Source: Lentzea aerocolonigenes (GTDB taxonomy: Bacteria; Actinomycetota; Actinomycetes; Mycobacteriales; Pseudonocardiaceae). From it: DNA of 47,152 nt. The translations under genes were made by a program, and so were the position numbers. The notes below the pieces were generated by a model. The model ran no database searches, was not told the origin of the DNA, and was given only the letters and a program-made list of their open reading frames with translations. The stretch is from the NCBI RefSeq assembly GCF_000955955.1, contig NZ_JYJG01000149.1, positions 1 to 47,152 of the forward strand, given 5' to 3'. Shown here piece after piece: positions 25,621-33,543 of the stretch. Within the stretch, counting starts at the first letter, position 1; the number at the start of each line of letters is the position of its first letter.

Positions 25621-25979
25621 CGCCTGCGTCGCCGTGAGCGGCAGTGCTGCGGTCGTCAGTCACAGGTGCCCGGACGTCCACTACTGCAAAGGAACCGTTC
25701 TCCGGGAAGCATGTCGTGCGTGAAGATCTCCTGCTTCGCCCCGTCCGGCGACAGACCGGCCACAGTGGACGGTCGGTCGCCGGACGGCGGCAAGATGGCG
25801 ACCATCAAGGGATGGTCCGTCTCGGCCGCACGGCAGTGATCTCCGTTCCTGCCGCCGATGAACGGCCGAAGCGAGCGCAACAGAACTCTTGTCCAATATG
25901 GACATGTTCGAACAACCGCCATCCGGGTATCGTCTGTGTTAGGCCCGTCTCACGGGCGGACGATCCGAAGGGGTGGCCG
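25621..25979. other. 359-nt intergenic region upstream of a PucR-type regulator
   Basis: No convincing gene. TGTCCAATATGGACA at 25890-25904 is a nearly symmetrical element about 75 nt upstream of the regulator start and could be its operator. A short frame near 25710-25840 (FAPSGDRPATVDGRSPDGG) looks like the tail of a lost secreted protein, but this is weak. Confidence 0.35.
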
Positions 25980-27053
25980 ATGACCGGGAGCACCACGACA
26001 GCGCCGGAGACCGTCGCGGCGCGTCTGCTGCCGCTCTACGCGGCCGCGCTGGCGGGAGAAAGCTTCTGGGAGGCGAAAACCGCCGCCGAGGTGAGGGACA
26101 CGGGCGAGCAGTGGCAGCGTTCGGGAGGATCGCTCGATCTCCTGCTCGAGACCGTCAGCACCATGGCGAGCCGGCTCATCGAGACCACGTTGAGCGACCA
26201 CGTCGACCTGCATGCGCACTCCTGCGCGATGAAGCGGTTCGGTGATGCCTGCAGTCACGTGACCATCGAGCTGGTGCGTGGGTTCAACCAGGCCGGAGTT
26301 CACGAGGACGCGGGTGACACCGGGCAGCGGAGCAGGCATGATCTCGCGCTCGACGTACTGACCGGACGAACGGCGGCGCGGCGCGGCGAGCAGTTCCCAT
26401 CCGCGTACGCGGTGGTGGCGCTGAAGGTTCGCGGAGCGACTTCCGCCACGACGGAGAACGCATTCCTCCGCCATGGCGGTCCTGACACGATGGCGCTGCT
26501 GCACGGGGACAGCGGATGTGTTCTGCTGCCTGTGCAATCGGAGGAAGAAGCGGTGCGAGTGTGCACACGCGTCTCGGCGGCACTGCGTCCTCATGAGATG
26601 TGGGCCGCGGTGGCCTGGGCGGAGACGACCGATGTGCCAGAAGGGCTGCAGGTGGCATCGGATGTGCTGGCCATCGTCACCGCTTTGCACCTGCCGTCCC
26701 GCGTTTACCGCCGTCATGACGTGCCGGCCGAGTACGCGGCTGTCCGCTCCCCCGCGATCGCCTCGCGCCTGCTGCGGTTGATCGAGCCGGTGATGGACTC
26801 GGCCGTCCTGCGGGCGACCCTCGAAGCGCTGGTCACGGAGGACGGCAACCGCACCCGCGCGGCCGAACGACTGATCATCCACCGCAGCACCATCGACTAT
26901 CGGTTGCAGCGCATCGAGCAGCTGACCGGCCAGTGCCCCGCGAGCGTGCTGGGCATGCGCACACTCACCACCGCCTTCGTGCTGCACTCGTTGCGGGAGC
27001 AGGACCACAGCGCGGAAGCCGGTCTCGGGTCCGCCCTGCCGCAAGGCGCCTGA
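25980..27053 (+). CDS. PucR-type transcriptional regulator
   Basis: About 357 residues from ATG 25980. The N-terminal half is a helical sensor-like region (MASRLIETTLSDHVDLHAHS). The middle is a degenerate GGDEF/CdaR-like fold (YAVVALKVRG, GCVLLPVQSEEEAVRV). The C-terminus is the PucR-family HTH: LRATLEALVTEDGNRTRAA, then IIHRSTIDYRLQRIEQLTG. Such regulators control metabolic or developmental genes and are common in actinomycetes. It converges with a second PucR-type gene (27069-28166), leaving 15 nt between stops; the two share the motif N-x-R-x(3-5)-L-x-IHRST-x-D-R-L-x-RIEQLTG, so they are paralogs. Target genes unknown; the adjacent secreted-protein genes are candidates. Confidence 0.75.
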   Translation: MTGSTTTAPETVAARLLPLYAAALAGESFWEAKTAAEVRDTGEQWQRSGGSLDLLLETVSTMASRLIETTLSDHVDLHAHSCAMKRFGDACSHVTIELVRGFNQAGVHEDAGDTGQRSRHDLALDVLTGRTAARRGEQFPSAYAVVALKVRGATSATTENAFLRHGGPDTMALLHGDSGCVLLPVQSEEEAVRVCTRVSAALRPHEMWAAVAWAETTDVPEGLQVASDVLAIVTALHLPSRVYRRHDVPAEYAAVRSPAIASRLLRLIEPVMDSAVLRATLEALVTEDGNRTRAAERLIIHRSTIDYRLQRIEQLTGQCPASVLGMRTLTTAFVLHSLREQDHSAEAGLGSALPQGA

Positions 27054-27068
27054 TCGAACCGGTCTCCT

Positions 27069-28166
27069 TCATCTTCCGGAGTCAGGGCTCGCGCCGCCGT
27101 ACAACGTCCTGCAGGCGATGAGGGCGGAGGCGAGAACCTGCACGCCGCGCCCGGTACCCGGCTGACACCCGGTGAGCTGCTCGATGCGGTGCAACCGGTG
27201 GTCCAGCGTGCTGCGGTGGATCTGCAACAGGGACGCCGACCTGCTGCGGTTGCCGTTGGTGGCGATGAGCACTTCCAGCGTGGCGAGCAGCATCTCCTGT
27301 CGAAGGACCGGGGTGATCATGTCGACCAGGGACTCCGTCACGGCGCGGTCCCGCAGCACCGCGTAGTCGACGAGAACGTCGTCGAGCCCGTACACACCGG
27401 GTTGCCGGCAACGCACGAGCGAGAGCACGGAACACGCCTCCCGCCTGCCGTCGCTCACCTCCCGCAGCACCCGCCAGGACACCGCGAACCACGGCGCTCC
27501 CCCGAGCAGCCCGTGCACCTGCCTGCAGAGGTTCACCGCCTGTGCCTCGTCCTGCGCCGGCACCAGCACGTAGCTGTCATCGCCGTCGCGCAATGACAGC
27601 ACGCCACGACCAGCACAGGCCTGGAAAGCGCCGTGCAGCACCGTGTTCGTTTCGTCCACCGCCAGATCCGGCCAGCGCACGGCGACCACGCCGTAGCTGT
27701 TGGCCGCCGACTTCCGCAGCTCCGGAGGCACCTCGTCGCTCCACAACAGGGCCGAGGCGAGCAGCTCTTGGTCGACCTGCCCGCTCCCGTGGTCCTCGGG
27801 ACGGGATTCATACGCCTGCTGGAACCCGATGAGCACCTCACCGGCGAATCGGGCGCCGTGCGCGCGAACGCGGTTCGCGAGCTCGACGCCGCCTCCGTCG
27901 GTCGCCACCGCGTGCGCCCTTTCCTCCGTGACGCCGCGCAGCATCGACAGCAACGGGTCGAGCAGGTAGTGCGACACAGCCCATCTGCTGCCCAGTTCTC
28001 GTAGCCGGACAAGGCCGCGCTCGGACGGCACCCCGCGCTCGAGCGTCTCCTGGTGCGCCGAGATGGCGAGCACGCGGGCCGCCTGCAACCCCGCCACATC
28101 GCAGGACAGCGTCGCCGCGAGCTCAGCCGGCCGCGTGGCGACAATTGTTTCGCTCACTTGAGACAT
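27069..28166 (-). CDS. PucR-type transcriptional regulator (paralog)
   Basis: About 365 residues from ATG 28166, chosen because GGGAGGA precedes it; the longer frame has no such site. Same architecture as its convergent neighbour: helical N-terminal domain (LDPLLSMLRGVTEERAH, FAGEVLIGFQQAYE), central fold (YGVVAVRWPDLAVDETN, DSYVLVPAQDEAQAVNL) and C-terminal HTH (LATLEVLIATNGNRSRSA, LQIHRSTLDHRLHRIEQLTG). Identity outside the HTH is low, so the duplication is old or the genes came separately. Its promoter lies in the 391-nt gap shared with the response regulator at 28558. Likely a DNA-binding regulator responding to an unknown signal. Confidence 0.75.
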   Translation of the reverse strand: MSQVSETIVATRPAELAATLSCDVAGLQAARVLAISAHQETLERGVPSERGLVRLRELGSRWAVSHYLLDPLLSMLRGVTEERAHAVATDGGGVELANRVRAHGARFAGEVLIGFQQAYESRPEDHGSGQVDQELLASALLWSDEVPPELRKSAANSYGVVAVRWPDLAVDETNTVLHGAFQACAGRGVLSLRDGDDSYVLVPAQDEAQAVNLCRQVHGLLGGAPWFAVSWRVLREVSDGRREACSVLSLVRCRQPGVYGLDDVLVDYAVLRDRAVTESLVDMITPVLRQEMLLATLEVLIATNGNRSRSASLLQIHRSTLDHRLHRIEQLTGCQPGTGRGVQVLASALIACRTLYGGASPDSGR

Positions 28167-28557
28167 GCGTCCTCCCCTGGATATGGCATCCTCGCGAGAG
28201 CAGGCACTCACCCACCCACAAGGGTGTACACGCGCGTGCAATTGAATACGGACTGTAACCACATTTTGCCCCGATTCCCCCTTCGCCCACCACTTTCACC
28301 GTAACTCGGAGATCTTTCGCGTAACTTGCCGAAAGCCTGCGCGACCACGCCCGTCGAATCCGCCGAACGAGCTCGCCTCCAGCGGAACCCTCTGGGACGC
28401 GAGCGAGAGGGCACCATTCGAGACGCATTCCGAGAAACTCCGAACGCGACTCGACGAGCAAGGCGCCGCGTTCGGCGGTACATATGTAGTTCGCCTCACC
28501 CCGCCACCACTTCACCCCGGTTCTGACACAGGGTGGAAGACACAGCCTGGACAGCTC
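28167..28557. other. 391-nt divergent intergenic region
   Basis: Lies between the leftward PucR-type gene and the rightward OmpR-type gene. A 10-bp palindrome TACATATGTA (28479-28488) is the only notable element and may be an operator. No gene is supported. Confidence 0.4.
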
Positions 28558-29268
28558 ATGCAACAGAAGAGACCTGCTGACGTTCCCGGACGACGCCCGT
28601 TGCGCGTACTCGTCGCCCATGACCGGCTGTCGGCCGCGACGGCCGTCCGCGACCACCTGAGCTCGGCAGGGATGCGGGTCAGGGCTGCGCCACTGGGAGA
28701 GCAGACGCTCGACCACGTCCAGAGCAGTGACTCCGACGTCGTCCTGCTCGGCGCCCTGGAACCGGACTTCACCGCAGGCACCGTGGCCAGGAGCTTGCTC
28801 AGCATGCGGGAGCGCCCCGGCATCGTGTTCATCACCAGGTACGAAGGGGCCGCCGAGCTCTGTCTCGCCGACGACTTCGTCCGGCCGGACTGCGATCCGG
28901 CCGAGCTCGTGCTCCGCGTCGAGGTGCTCGCGGCGAGGAGATCTCTGCCCGCCCCCGGTGCGACGCTCGAGACAGGACGGGTCTGGATCGACTGCGACGC
29001 CCGGCAGGTGCGCGTCGACGGCCGGCCGGTGAGCCTGACGCTGACGGAGTTCGAACTGCTGTCCCTGCTGGCGAGCAACGCCGGACGAGTGGTGACGAGG
29101 TCGACCATCCTCGACCGGGTGTGGTGCTACGGGTTCGACGGCGAGTCGAACATCGTCGAAACTTTCGTCTCGGCACTTCGCCGCAAGCTCGCCGACACCG
29201 ATCGTTCACTCATCCGCACCGTCCGCGGCATCGGCTATCTCCTCGCTACCGAGAGCCTCAATGACTGA
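28558..29268 (+). CDS. OmpR/PhoB-type regulator with a degenerate receiver domain
   Basis: A 236-residue protein: receiver-like domain (about 15-125) and a complete C-terminal winged helix (about 135-230; LTLTEFELLSLLASNAGRVV, SALRRKLADTD, IRTVRGIGYLL). In the receiver, the beta-1 acidic pair is reduced to VAHDRLS, the phospho-acceptor position in DVVLLGALEPDF is glycine instead of aspartate, and the conserved lysine region reads ITRYEGA. Phosphorylation in the normal way is therefore unlikely. No histidine kinase is nearby. Such atypical regulators act without phosphorylation or bind ligands. It directly precedes the I36-like triplet and may control that array. Confidence 0.8.
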   Translation: MQQKRPADVPGRRPLRVLVAHDRLSAATAVRDHLSSAGMRVRAAPLGEQTLDHVQSSDSDVVLLGALEPDFTAGTVARSLLSMRERPGIVFITRYEGAAELCLADDFVRPDCDPAELVLRVEVLAARRSLPAPGATLETGRVWIDCDARQVRVDGRPVSLTLTEFELLSLLASNAGRVVTRSTILDRVWCYGFDGESNIVETFVSALRRKLADTDRSLIRTVRGIGYLLATESLND

Positions 29269-29456
29269 ATCGTTTTAGCGGTCACCCGAGCCACGCCCTC
29301 CGAAAAACTGCGGATGCGGTTTCCGAATTATTTCCTGAGCTTATCTTCATGTTCCACATTCCGCCCTGTGTTGTAGTTGTCACACAGACACGGGGATGCA
29401 GAGTCGCAAATCGACCGGATTCCCCGGAACGTTGAGTCTCGAGGAGCTGGTCAATC

Positions 29457-29837
29457 TTGAAGAAGCAGGCGGGCATCGGTCTGGCCCTGAGCATCGCAAC
29501 GCTCGCGGCCGTGACCACGGCAGCCCCCGCGTCGGCGGACGTGTGGGACTGCCCGGACTTCGGAGTGGCGTGCGCGTACATCGACGCCAACTACAAGGGC
29601 AAGATCGTCTGGCAGGAAAGCTCGCCCGGTCTCTACACCTACACGGGAGACTTCCGCAAGACCTCGTCGATCATCAACCGGACGAGGTACCCCCTCCGGC
29701 TCATCGGCAAGTTCGACGGCGCGAGCCTCTGCATCCACACCGGACACTCGGTGCGCCAGCTGCCCAAGGGCTCCTACGCGGACCAGCTGAAGTCCATTGA
29801 GGTCAAGCCCTCCCAGAGCTGCACCGAGTGGAGGTGA
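29457..29837 (+). CDS. Secreted peptidase-inhibitor I36 / crystallin-like protein 1
   Basis: A 126-residue protein starting at TTG 29457 with a GAGGAG site upstream. The signal peptide KKQAGIGLALSIATLAAVT ends near ASA; the mature domain is about 98 residues. DCPDFGVACAYIDANYKG and the later KSIEVK segment match the I36 (SMI, metalloprotease-inhibitor) pattern of paired beta strands with N-x-x-G turns; cysteines occur in pairs (C-x6-C, then two further). The stop lies 5 nt before the next start. The I36 family includes Streptomyces inhibitors of metalloproteases; whether this one inhibits anything is not known. Confidence 0.65.
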   Translation: MKKQAGIGLALSIATLAAVTTAAPASADVWDCPDFGVACAYIDANYKGKIVWQESSPGLYTYTGDFRKTSSIINRTRYPLRLIGKFDGASLCIHTGHSVRQLPKGSYADQLKSIEVKPSQSCTEWR

Positions 29838-29842
29838 TCGTC

Positions 29843-30220
29843 ATGCGCGCACGTATCGCCTTCGGCGCACTGGCGGCCGTGATCGGTGTGGTCGCAGGGC
29901 CGGCCGCCACCGCCTCCGCGGCACCGGTCGACGACTGCAAAGGGCTGCGGCTGGTGTGCATCTTCGAGAACCCCAACCACGGTGGAGCCGTGGTGTGGAC
30001 TGGTGTCGAGAACGGCACCTACGGCGCTCCCTACCGGACCCGCACCAGAGGATCGAACGTCCTCAACTCGAGCTCCAGCTGGGTGCGTCTGAAGCAGGCC
30101 AAGGGCACCAGGGCCTGCCAGATGTCACCCGGTCGCGACGTCGACCTGCCCGGCTGGATCAACGACAACATCGGCCAGATCGTCATCGGCGGGCATGCCT
30201 CGGGCGTCCCCAACTGCTGA
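29843..30220 (+). CDS. Secreted peptidase-inhibitor I36-like protein 2
   Basis: A 125-residue protein. ATG 29843 is preferred over the upstream GTG 29828 because GGAGGTGA ends just before it. The signal peptide is MRARIAFGALAAVIGVVAG to about ASA. The mature domain starts VDDCKGLRLVCIFENPNHGG, the same C-x5-6-C, aromatic strand and N-x-x-G pattern as protein 1, and ends with a terminal cysteine (GVPNC). It is transcribed with protein 1 (5-nt gap), and a hairpin at 30244-30262 follows. Sequence divergence from its neighbours is high despite the shared fold pattern, as in inhibitor or toxin families under diversifying selection. Confidence 0.65.
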   Translation: MRARIAFGALAAVIGVVAGPAATASAAPVDDCKGLRLVCIFENPNHGGAVVWTGVENGTYGAPYRTRTRGSNVLNSSSSWVRLKQAKGTRACQMSPGRDVDLPGWINDNIGQIVIGGHASGVPNC

Positions 30221-30243
30221 GTCTCGCCGCGCGTTCATGCGTC

Positions 30244-30262
30244 GTGCCCGTCGTTCGGGCAC
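30244..30262. terminator. Small hairpin between I36-like genes 2 and 3
   Basis: GTGCCCG and CGGGCAC flank a 5-nt loop, 24 nt after the stop of gene 2 and 35 nt before gene 3. It is short, so it may attenuate transcription rather than fully terminate it. Confidence 0.4.
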
Positions 30263-30296
30263 ATGTTCAATCCACGAGATCGAGATAGGAACGTGT

Positions 30297-30662
30297 ATGA
30301 AGAAGCTTCGAGTTCTTCTGGTTGCTCTCGCCGCGGTGCTGACCTCCCTGGTGGCGATCAGTCCCGCGCAGGCGGCGCAACCGTGCGAGCAGGGGCAGGT
30401 CTGCTTCTACGTGGACACGAACTTCGGCGGGTTCAAGAGCAGGTACTGGGACGACCAGAACAAGGTGAACAAAAAGCTGCGGTTCTCAGCGCTTCCCGAG
30501 TCACGCACTGTGTCGTCGATCAGAAACCTCACCCCGTACAGCTTCAACATTTGGAACTCCAAGGGTAAGCGCAAGTGCCTTCCCCCGAGCTACAAATTGG
30601 CCTACCTGGCCGAGTGGGACAACGACGTCCAGTACATCGCGTTCTACACGAGCCAGTGCTGA
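30297..30662 (+). CDS. Secreted peptidase-inhibitor I36-like protein 3
   Basis: A 121-residue protein starting at ATG 30297. The signal peptide MKKLRVLLVALAAVLTSLVA ends near AQA. The mature chain begins QPCEQGQVCFYVDTNFGGFK, a clear I36/crystallin-like first strand pair, and includes VSSIRNLTPYSFNIWNS, typical of the second Greek-key half. It ends YTSQC. The four cysteines are placed as in protein 1. It is the third member in a row and the one closest to the canonical I36 pattern. A role as an extracellular protease inhibitor or antimicrobial is possible but unproven. Confidence 0.7.
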   Translation: MKKLRVLLVALAAVLTSLVAISPAQAAQPCEQGQVCFYVDTNFGGFKSRYWDDQNKVNKKLRFSALPESRTVSSIRNLTPYSFNIWNSKGKRKCLPPSYKLAYLAEWDNDVQYIAFYTSQC

Positions 30663-30803
30663 CGTCTCGTCCTCATCGAGATCGCGGTCCCTGTCCGACA
30701 GTCGCACCTCCCGGGCCGTTCGACGAATGCCCTCGAGCGTCCCGGTTCCCACCGGGCCTGACCTGTCGTGCCCGGCACATCAGCACAACATCGGAGGTTG
30801 GAC

Positions 30804-31346
30804 GTGAAGGTTGGAAAGCCCGTCGTGCGGGCGCTTGTCGTGAGTGGCCTGGCTCTGGGGATCGCCACGGCGGGGCTCGCTCTGCCCGCTCAGGCGAACC
30901 CGTTCGCACCGGAGGCGAACGCGGCGTCGTGCGCGGCGTTCACGCGCGCCAAGGTGGTCAGCAAGCGCGAGATCCTGACCACGGTCGTCGACGGCGAGCT
31001 GCGGAACATGACCTCGAAGCAGTCCGTGCTGGTTCTCGACAGGATCGTCACTGACTCGCGCGAGACCTCGACCGAGTACTCCGCCCAATGGTCCCTGTTC
31101 AGCGATGCGCTCAAGCTCGGCGTCTCCCGCACGGTCACCGAAGGCCACACCGTCACCGGCACGCAACAGGGACGCTTCGACGTGGCCGCACACACCACGG
31201 TGATCGTCACCGGCCAGGCGCGCAGCTGGTACGTGAAGACCGAGGTCACCCAGCGCGACTCCAAGTGCAAGTACAAGACCTGGCAGGTGCAGGGCGAGGT
31301 GGCCTCCAGCGGTGGCCTCGTCTGGACCGCCAGGCAGAAGCGCTGA
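30804..31346 (+). CDS. Secreted beta-rich protein of unknown function
   Basis: About 180 residues from GTG 30804, preceded by GGAGG at 30793-30797. The signal peptide spans VKVGKPVVRALVVSGLALGI to about AQA. The mature protein is rich in Thr/Ser/Val with alternating patterns (LRNMTSKQSVLVLDRI, HTVTGTQQGRFDVAAHTTVI), suggesting long beta strands, and has two widely spaced cysteines (ASCAAF and SKCKYK) likely joined by a disulfide. I do not recognise the family. Its patterns recall secreted actinomycete proteins of beta-sandwich or pore-forming type, but this is only an impression. A 10-bp-stem hairpin follows the stop. Confidence 0.65.
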   Translation: MKVGKPVVRALVVSGLALGIATAGLALPAQANPFAPEANAASCAAFTRAKVVSKREILTTVVDGELRNMTSKQSVLVLDRIVTDSRETSTEYSAQWSLFSDALKLGVSRTVTEGHTVTGTQQGRFDVAAHTTVIVTGQARSWYVKTEVTQRDSKCKYKTWQVQGEVASSGGLVWTARQKR

Positions 31347-31365
31347 GACCGACCGAGCACAGCGA

Positions 31366-31398
31366 GTCGGCGCCCACCGGTCCTCCTCGGGCGCCGAC
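31366..31398. terminator. 10-bp-stem hairpin after the beta-rich protein gene
   Basis: GTCGGCGCCC (31366-31375) and GGGCGCCGAC (31389-31398) pair perfectly around a 13-nt loop, 20 nt after the stop codon. Confidence 0.6.
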
Positions 31399-31459
31399 CT
31401 GTTCACACGATTCCTTTCGTCTGCGGCAATCCGGATCAACCGGAAGAGCGGAGTCCACA

Positions 31460-31864
31460 ATGCACCAGAGAAGTTTCGCGCGCCGGGCGGCTACCACCAT
31501 CATGGCGCTCGCGGCCTTGGTCGGCGTCACCGCGATCATCGCGCCTGGCGCGGAAGCGGCGGCGAATCGTCGCGTCTGCGTCTACAGCAAGCCGGACGTG
31601 ACCGCGAACAACCGCAGCAACTTCCAGTGGGCGATGAATTTCAAGAAGGACGGCGGCTGCCCCGAGAACAACAACCGGGCTTCACTCCAGTCCACGGCCA
31701 GGGCGAAGTCGTACTACAAGATCACGTGTGAGGAGTACGCGCAGTGGATCCGGGTCAAGTTCGACCCGTGCCCGAACCACATGCCGACGGACCAGCTGGT
31801 CTACATCGAGTGGTCCCTGGACGGCAAGACAGCGACGAAGTTCTCGCCCCGCGGACACTACTGA
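31460..31864 (+). CDS. Small secreted 'NRR-Cys' family protein, copy 1
   Basis: A 134-residue protein from ATG 31460. The signal peptide (RRAATTIMALAALVGVTAII to about AEA) is followed by ANRRVCVYSKPDV, then WAMNFKKDGGCP, then ITCEEYAQW and DPCPNHMPTDQLVYIEWS. The arrangement NRR-[VI]-C-[VL]-Y ... W-x-MN-[FY]-KKDG-x-CP recurs in the leftward gene at 36652-37143, so both belong to one family of four-cysteine secreted proteins. I do not recognise a named domain. The gene ends 9 nt before a very strong hairpin. Confidence 0.7.
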   Translation: MHQRSFARRAATTIMALAALVGVTAIIAPGAEAAANRRVCVYSKPDVTANNRSNFQWAMNFKKDGGCPENNNRASLQSTARAKSYYKITCEEYAQWIRVKFDPCPNHMPTDQLVYIEWSLDGKTATKFSPRGHY

Positions 31865-31872
31865 TGGGCGAA

Positions 31873-31919
31873 AGTCAGGAGGACGGGGTGGAAAGGCGGA
31901 GCTCCCCGTCCTCCTGACT
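31873..31919. terminator. Strong terminator hairpin, 16-bp perfect stem
   Basis: AGTCAGGAGGACGGGG (31873-31888) pairs perfectly with CCCCGTCCTCCTGACT (31904-31919), loop 15 nt, starting 9 nt after the stop of the 31460 gene. It separates the rightward secreted-protein block from the leftward lipoprotein gene; its right arm is about 290 nt from that gene's stop. Confidence 0.8.
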
Positions 31920-32211
31920 CGCGGGACCTGGTCGGTCGCACCGATGGAGCGTTCGTGGGCAACCGGCGGCCAGTTCGGCGCGGAAGCCGGCAACACGTTC
32001 CTGCGGGTGAGTGCGACCCTGCGCCGACAGGGCTGCCGCGTGGACGGGAGCGGACGTGCAGAAGCGCCGGAGTGCCACACAGGTCGAGCCCGGAGATCCA
32101 CCGCGCTCCGTCCACTGTGTACGCGGCGGTTGCCCGCTGTCGTCGAGGTCGAGAAACTTCTCGATGGACCTGACCACCAGAGGCAGCGGCGTTGCAGGAC
32201 GGCCCCAGGTG
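31920..32211. other. 292-nt stretch without a recognisable gene
   Basis: It lies between the terminator and the stop of the leftward sugar-binding lipoprotein gene. Frames are open on both strands because of GC bias, but no start with a ribosome-binding site and no motif was found. Confidence 0.4.
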
Positions 32212-33132
32212 CTATTTCCGGAACCCTGCCACGTTCTGCTTCGTGACGATTCGCACCGGCACGTCCACGACTTGCTGGGCCCGCGCGCCGCGCGCCGCGC
32301 GCACAGCCTGCTCCACGGCCCTGCGGCCGAGCAGTTCCGGCTGCTGTGCGACGGTGGCCGCCATCGTGCCGTCCTGGACCGCCTGCAAGGCCTCCGGAGT
32401 GCCGTCGAAGCCGACCACGTGCACGTCCCTGCCCGCCCGGTCCCCGAGCGCGTCGACAGCACCGAGCGCCATCTCGTCGTTGTCCGCGAAGACACCCCTG
32501 ATCGGTGTGCCGGACCGCAGAACTTCCGTCATCACCTCGGTGGCACGGGCACGGCTGAACTGAGCAGTCCGCGTCATCGCGACCTCAAGACCACCCGAGT
32601 TGAGGCCGTGTTCGAAACCCTCGCCGCGGTCGGTGGTCGCAGAGGCACCGGGAACGCCCTGCAGGTGCACGACGTTGCCGTTGGTGGCACGGCCGAGCTC
32701 GATCGCCGCCAGCGCGCCACCCTGCACGTTGTCCGAGGCCACCTCCGACGCGACCTCGGCGCCGTAGACCGACCGGTCCACCGACACCAACGGGACGTGG
32801 GCCGCATGTGCGGCATCGGCCGCCTGCTTCGCCTTCTCGGAATCGACCGGGTTGATGATGATCGCGCGCACGTGCTGCGCGGCGAGCGCCTGCACCTGCT
32901 CGGCTTGGGCTGCGGCGTCGTTGCCCGCGCTGACCACGACGACCGTGGCGCCCAGCTCGGCCGCGGCCTTCTCGACGCCGTCCTTCATCGCCACGAAGAA
33001 CGGGTTGTCCAATGTGGACACTGCGAGGCCGATGGCGATTCCGTGACCGGCCTTTTCCTCAACGCCGGCGCACGCGGCCAGCACCAATGCCGAACACGCG
33101 AGGAAAGCCGTGCCGAACCCGGAGCGCTTCAT
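32212..33132 (-). CDS. ABC-type sugar (ribose-family) substrate-binding lipoprotein, orphan
   Basis: About 306 residues from ATG 33132. A lipoprotein signal peptide ends in ALVLAACAG (lipobox Cys). The mature protein is a type I periplasmic binding fold of the RbsB/LacI class: GLAVSTLDNPFFVAMKDGV, AIIINPVDSEKAKQA, PLVSVDRSVYG, VHLQGVPGASATTDRGEGF, GVFADNDEMALGAVDAL, and ATVAQQPELLGRRAVE. These proteins capture sugars or related ligands for an ABC importer. No permease or ATPase gene adjoins it. A decayed GH2 glycosidase fragment lies just upstream (33265-33360), suggesting the remains of a sugar-utilisation locus. Confidence 0.85.
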   Translation of the reverse strand: MKRSGFGTAFLACSALVLAACAGVEEKAGHGIAIGLAVSTLDNPFFVAMKDGVEKAAAELGATVVVVSAGNDAAAQAEQVQALAAQHVRAIIINPVDSEKAKQAADAAHAAHVPLVSVDRSVYGAEVASEVASDNVQGGALAAIELGRATNGNVVHLQGVPGASATTDRGEGFEHGLNSGGLEVAMTRTAQFSRARATEVMTEVLRSGTPIRGVFADNDEMALGAVDALGDRAGRDVHVVGFDGTPEALQAVQDGTMAATVAQQPELLGRRAVEQAVRAARGARAQQVVDVPVRIVTKQNVAGFRK

Positions 33133-33543
33133 GGCGACCGTTCTACCGGTCACCGCACCGGCATCGGCGACTTCTCCCGCCGTCCACGAAGATCTTCCTC
33201 GTCGTGCGGAGACGACGGGCGGCCGTGGACTTCGCCGAGATCGAACGCATGCAGCCGAGAGGCCGAGTCAGACATCTCCACCGCGCTGCGCCTCGGCCGC
33301 AACAAGATCGCCGTGCAGGTGCACCAGTGGAGCGCGGGCTCCTACCTGGAGGACCACGGGGGCGGCCGCGCTTCCCGCGAGCCGCCGTCATCTCGCGAAA
33401 TCATCGAAGCACCGAACCGCGTCCGCTTTTTTGGAAAACCGCAGACATCGGGCACGGGAAGTTCGCCCGCAGCTCGAATTCCGAAGCTTCCGCCGCCAGT
33501 TGAGACAAATTTCCGCCCAATACCCGTTGCTTCTTTCAGCCAC
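33133..33543. other. 411-nt intergenic region containing a GH2 relic
   Basis: Divergent region between the lipoprotein gene and the CAP-domain gene. Apart from the short glycosidase-like frame at 33265-33360, the sequence has no coding signal. 33400-33540 is AT-richer and should include the CAP gene promoter. Confidence 0.4.
33265..33360 (+). pseudogene. Relic of a glycoside hydrolase family 2 (beta-galactosidase-like) gene
   Basis: The frame reads SDISTALRLGRNKIAV followed by QVHQWSAGSYLEDHG. This matches the sugar-binding domain of GH2 beta-galactosidases, where 'DVT..LRPGEN.LAVRVHQWSAGSYLEDQD' precedes the catalytic barrel. Only about 32 residues remain, and flanking sequence in all frames is unrelated. 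Confidence 0.5.

Noticed and set aside
30804..31346. Aerolysin-like pore-forming toxin
   Set aside because: The beta-rich Ser/Thr pattern is suggestive, but there is no diagnostic motif; recorded as unknown.
32011..33543. Upstream part of the 692-codon + strand frame that ends in the CAP protein
   Set aside because: It is antisense to the sugar-binding lipoprotein; only the last 181 codons, beginning with a signal peptide, are real.
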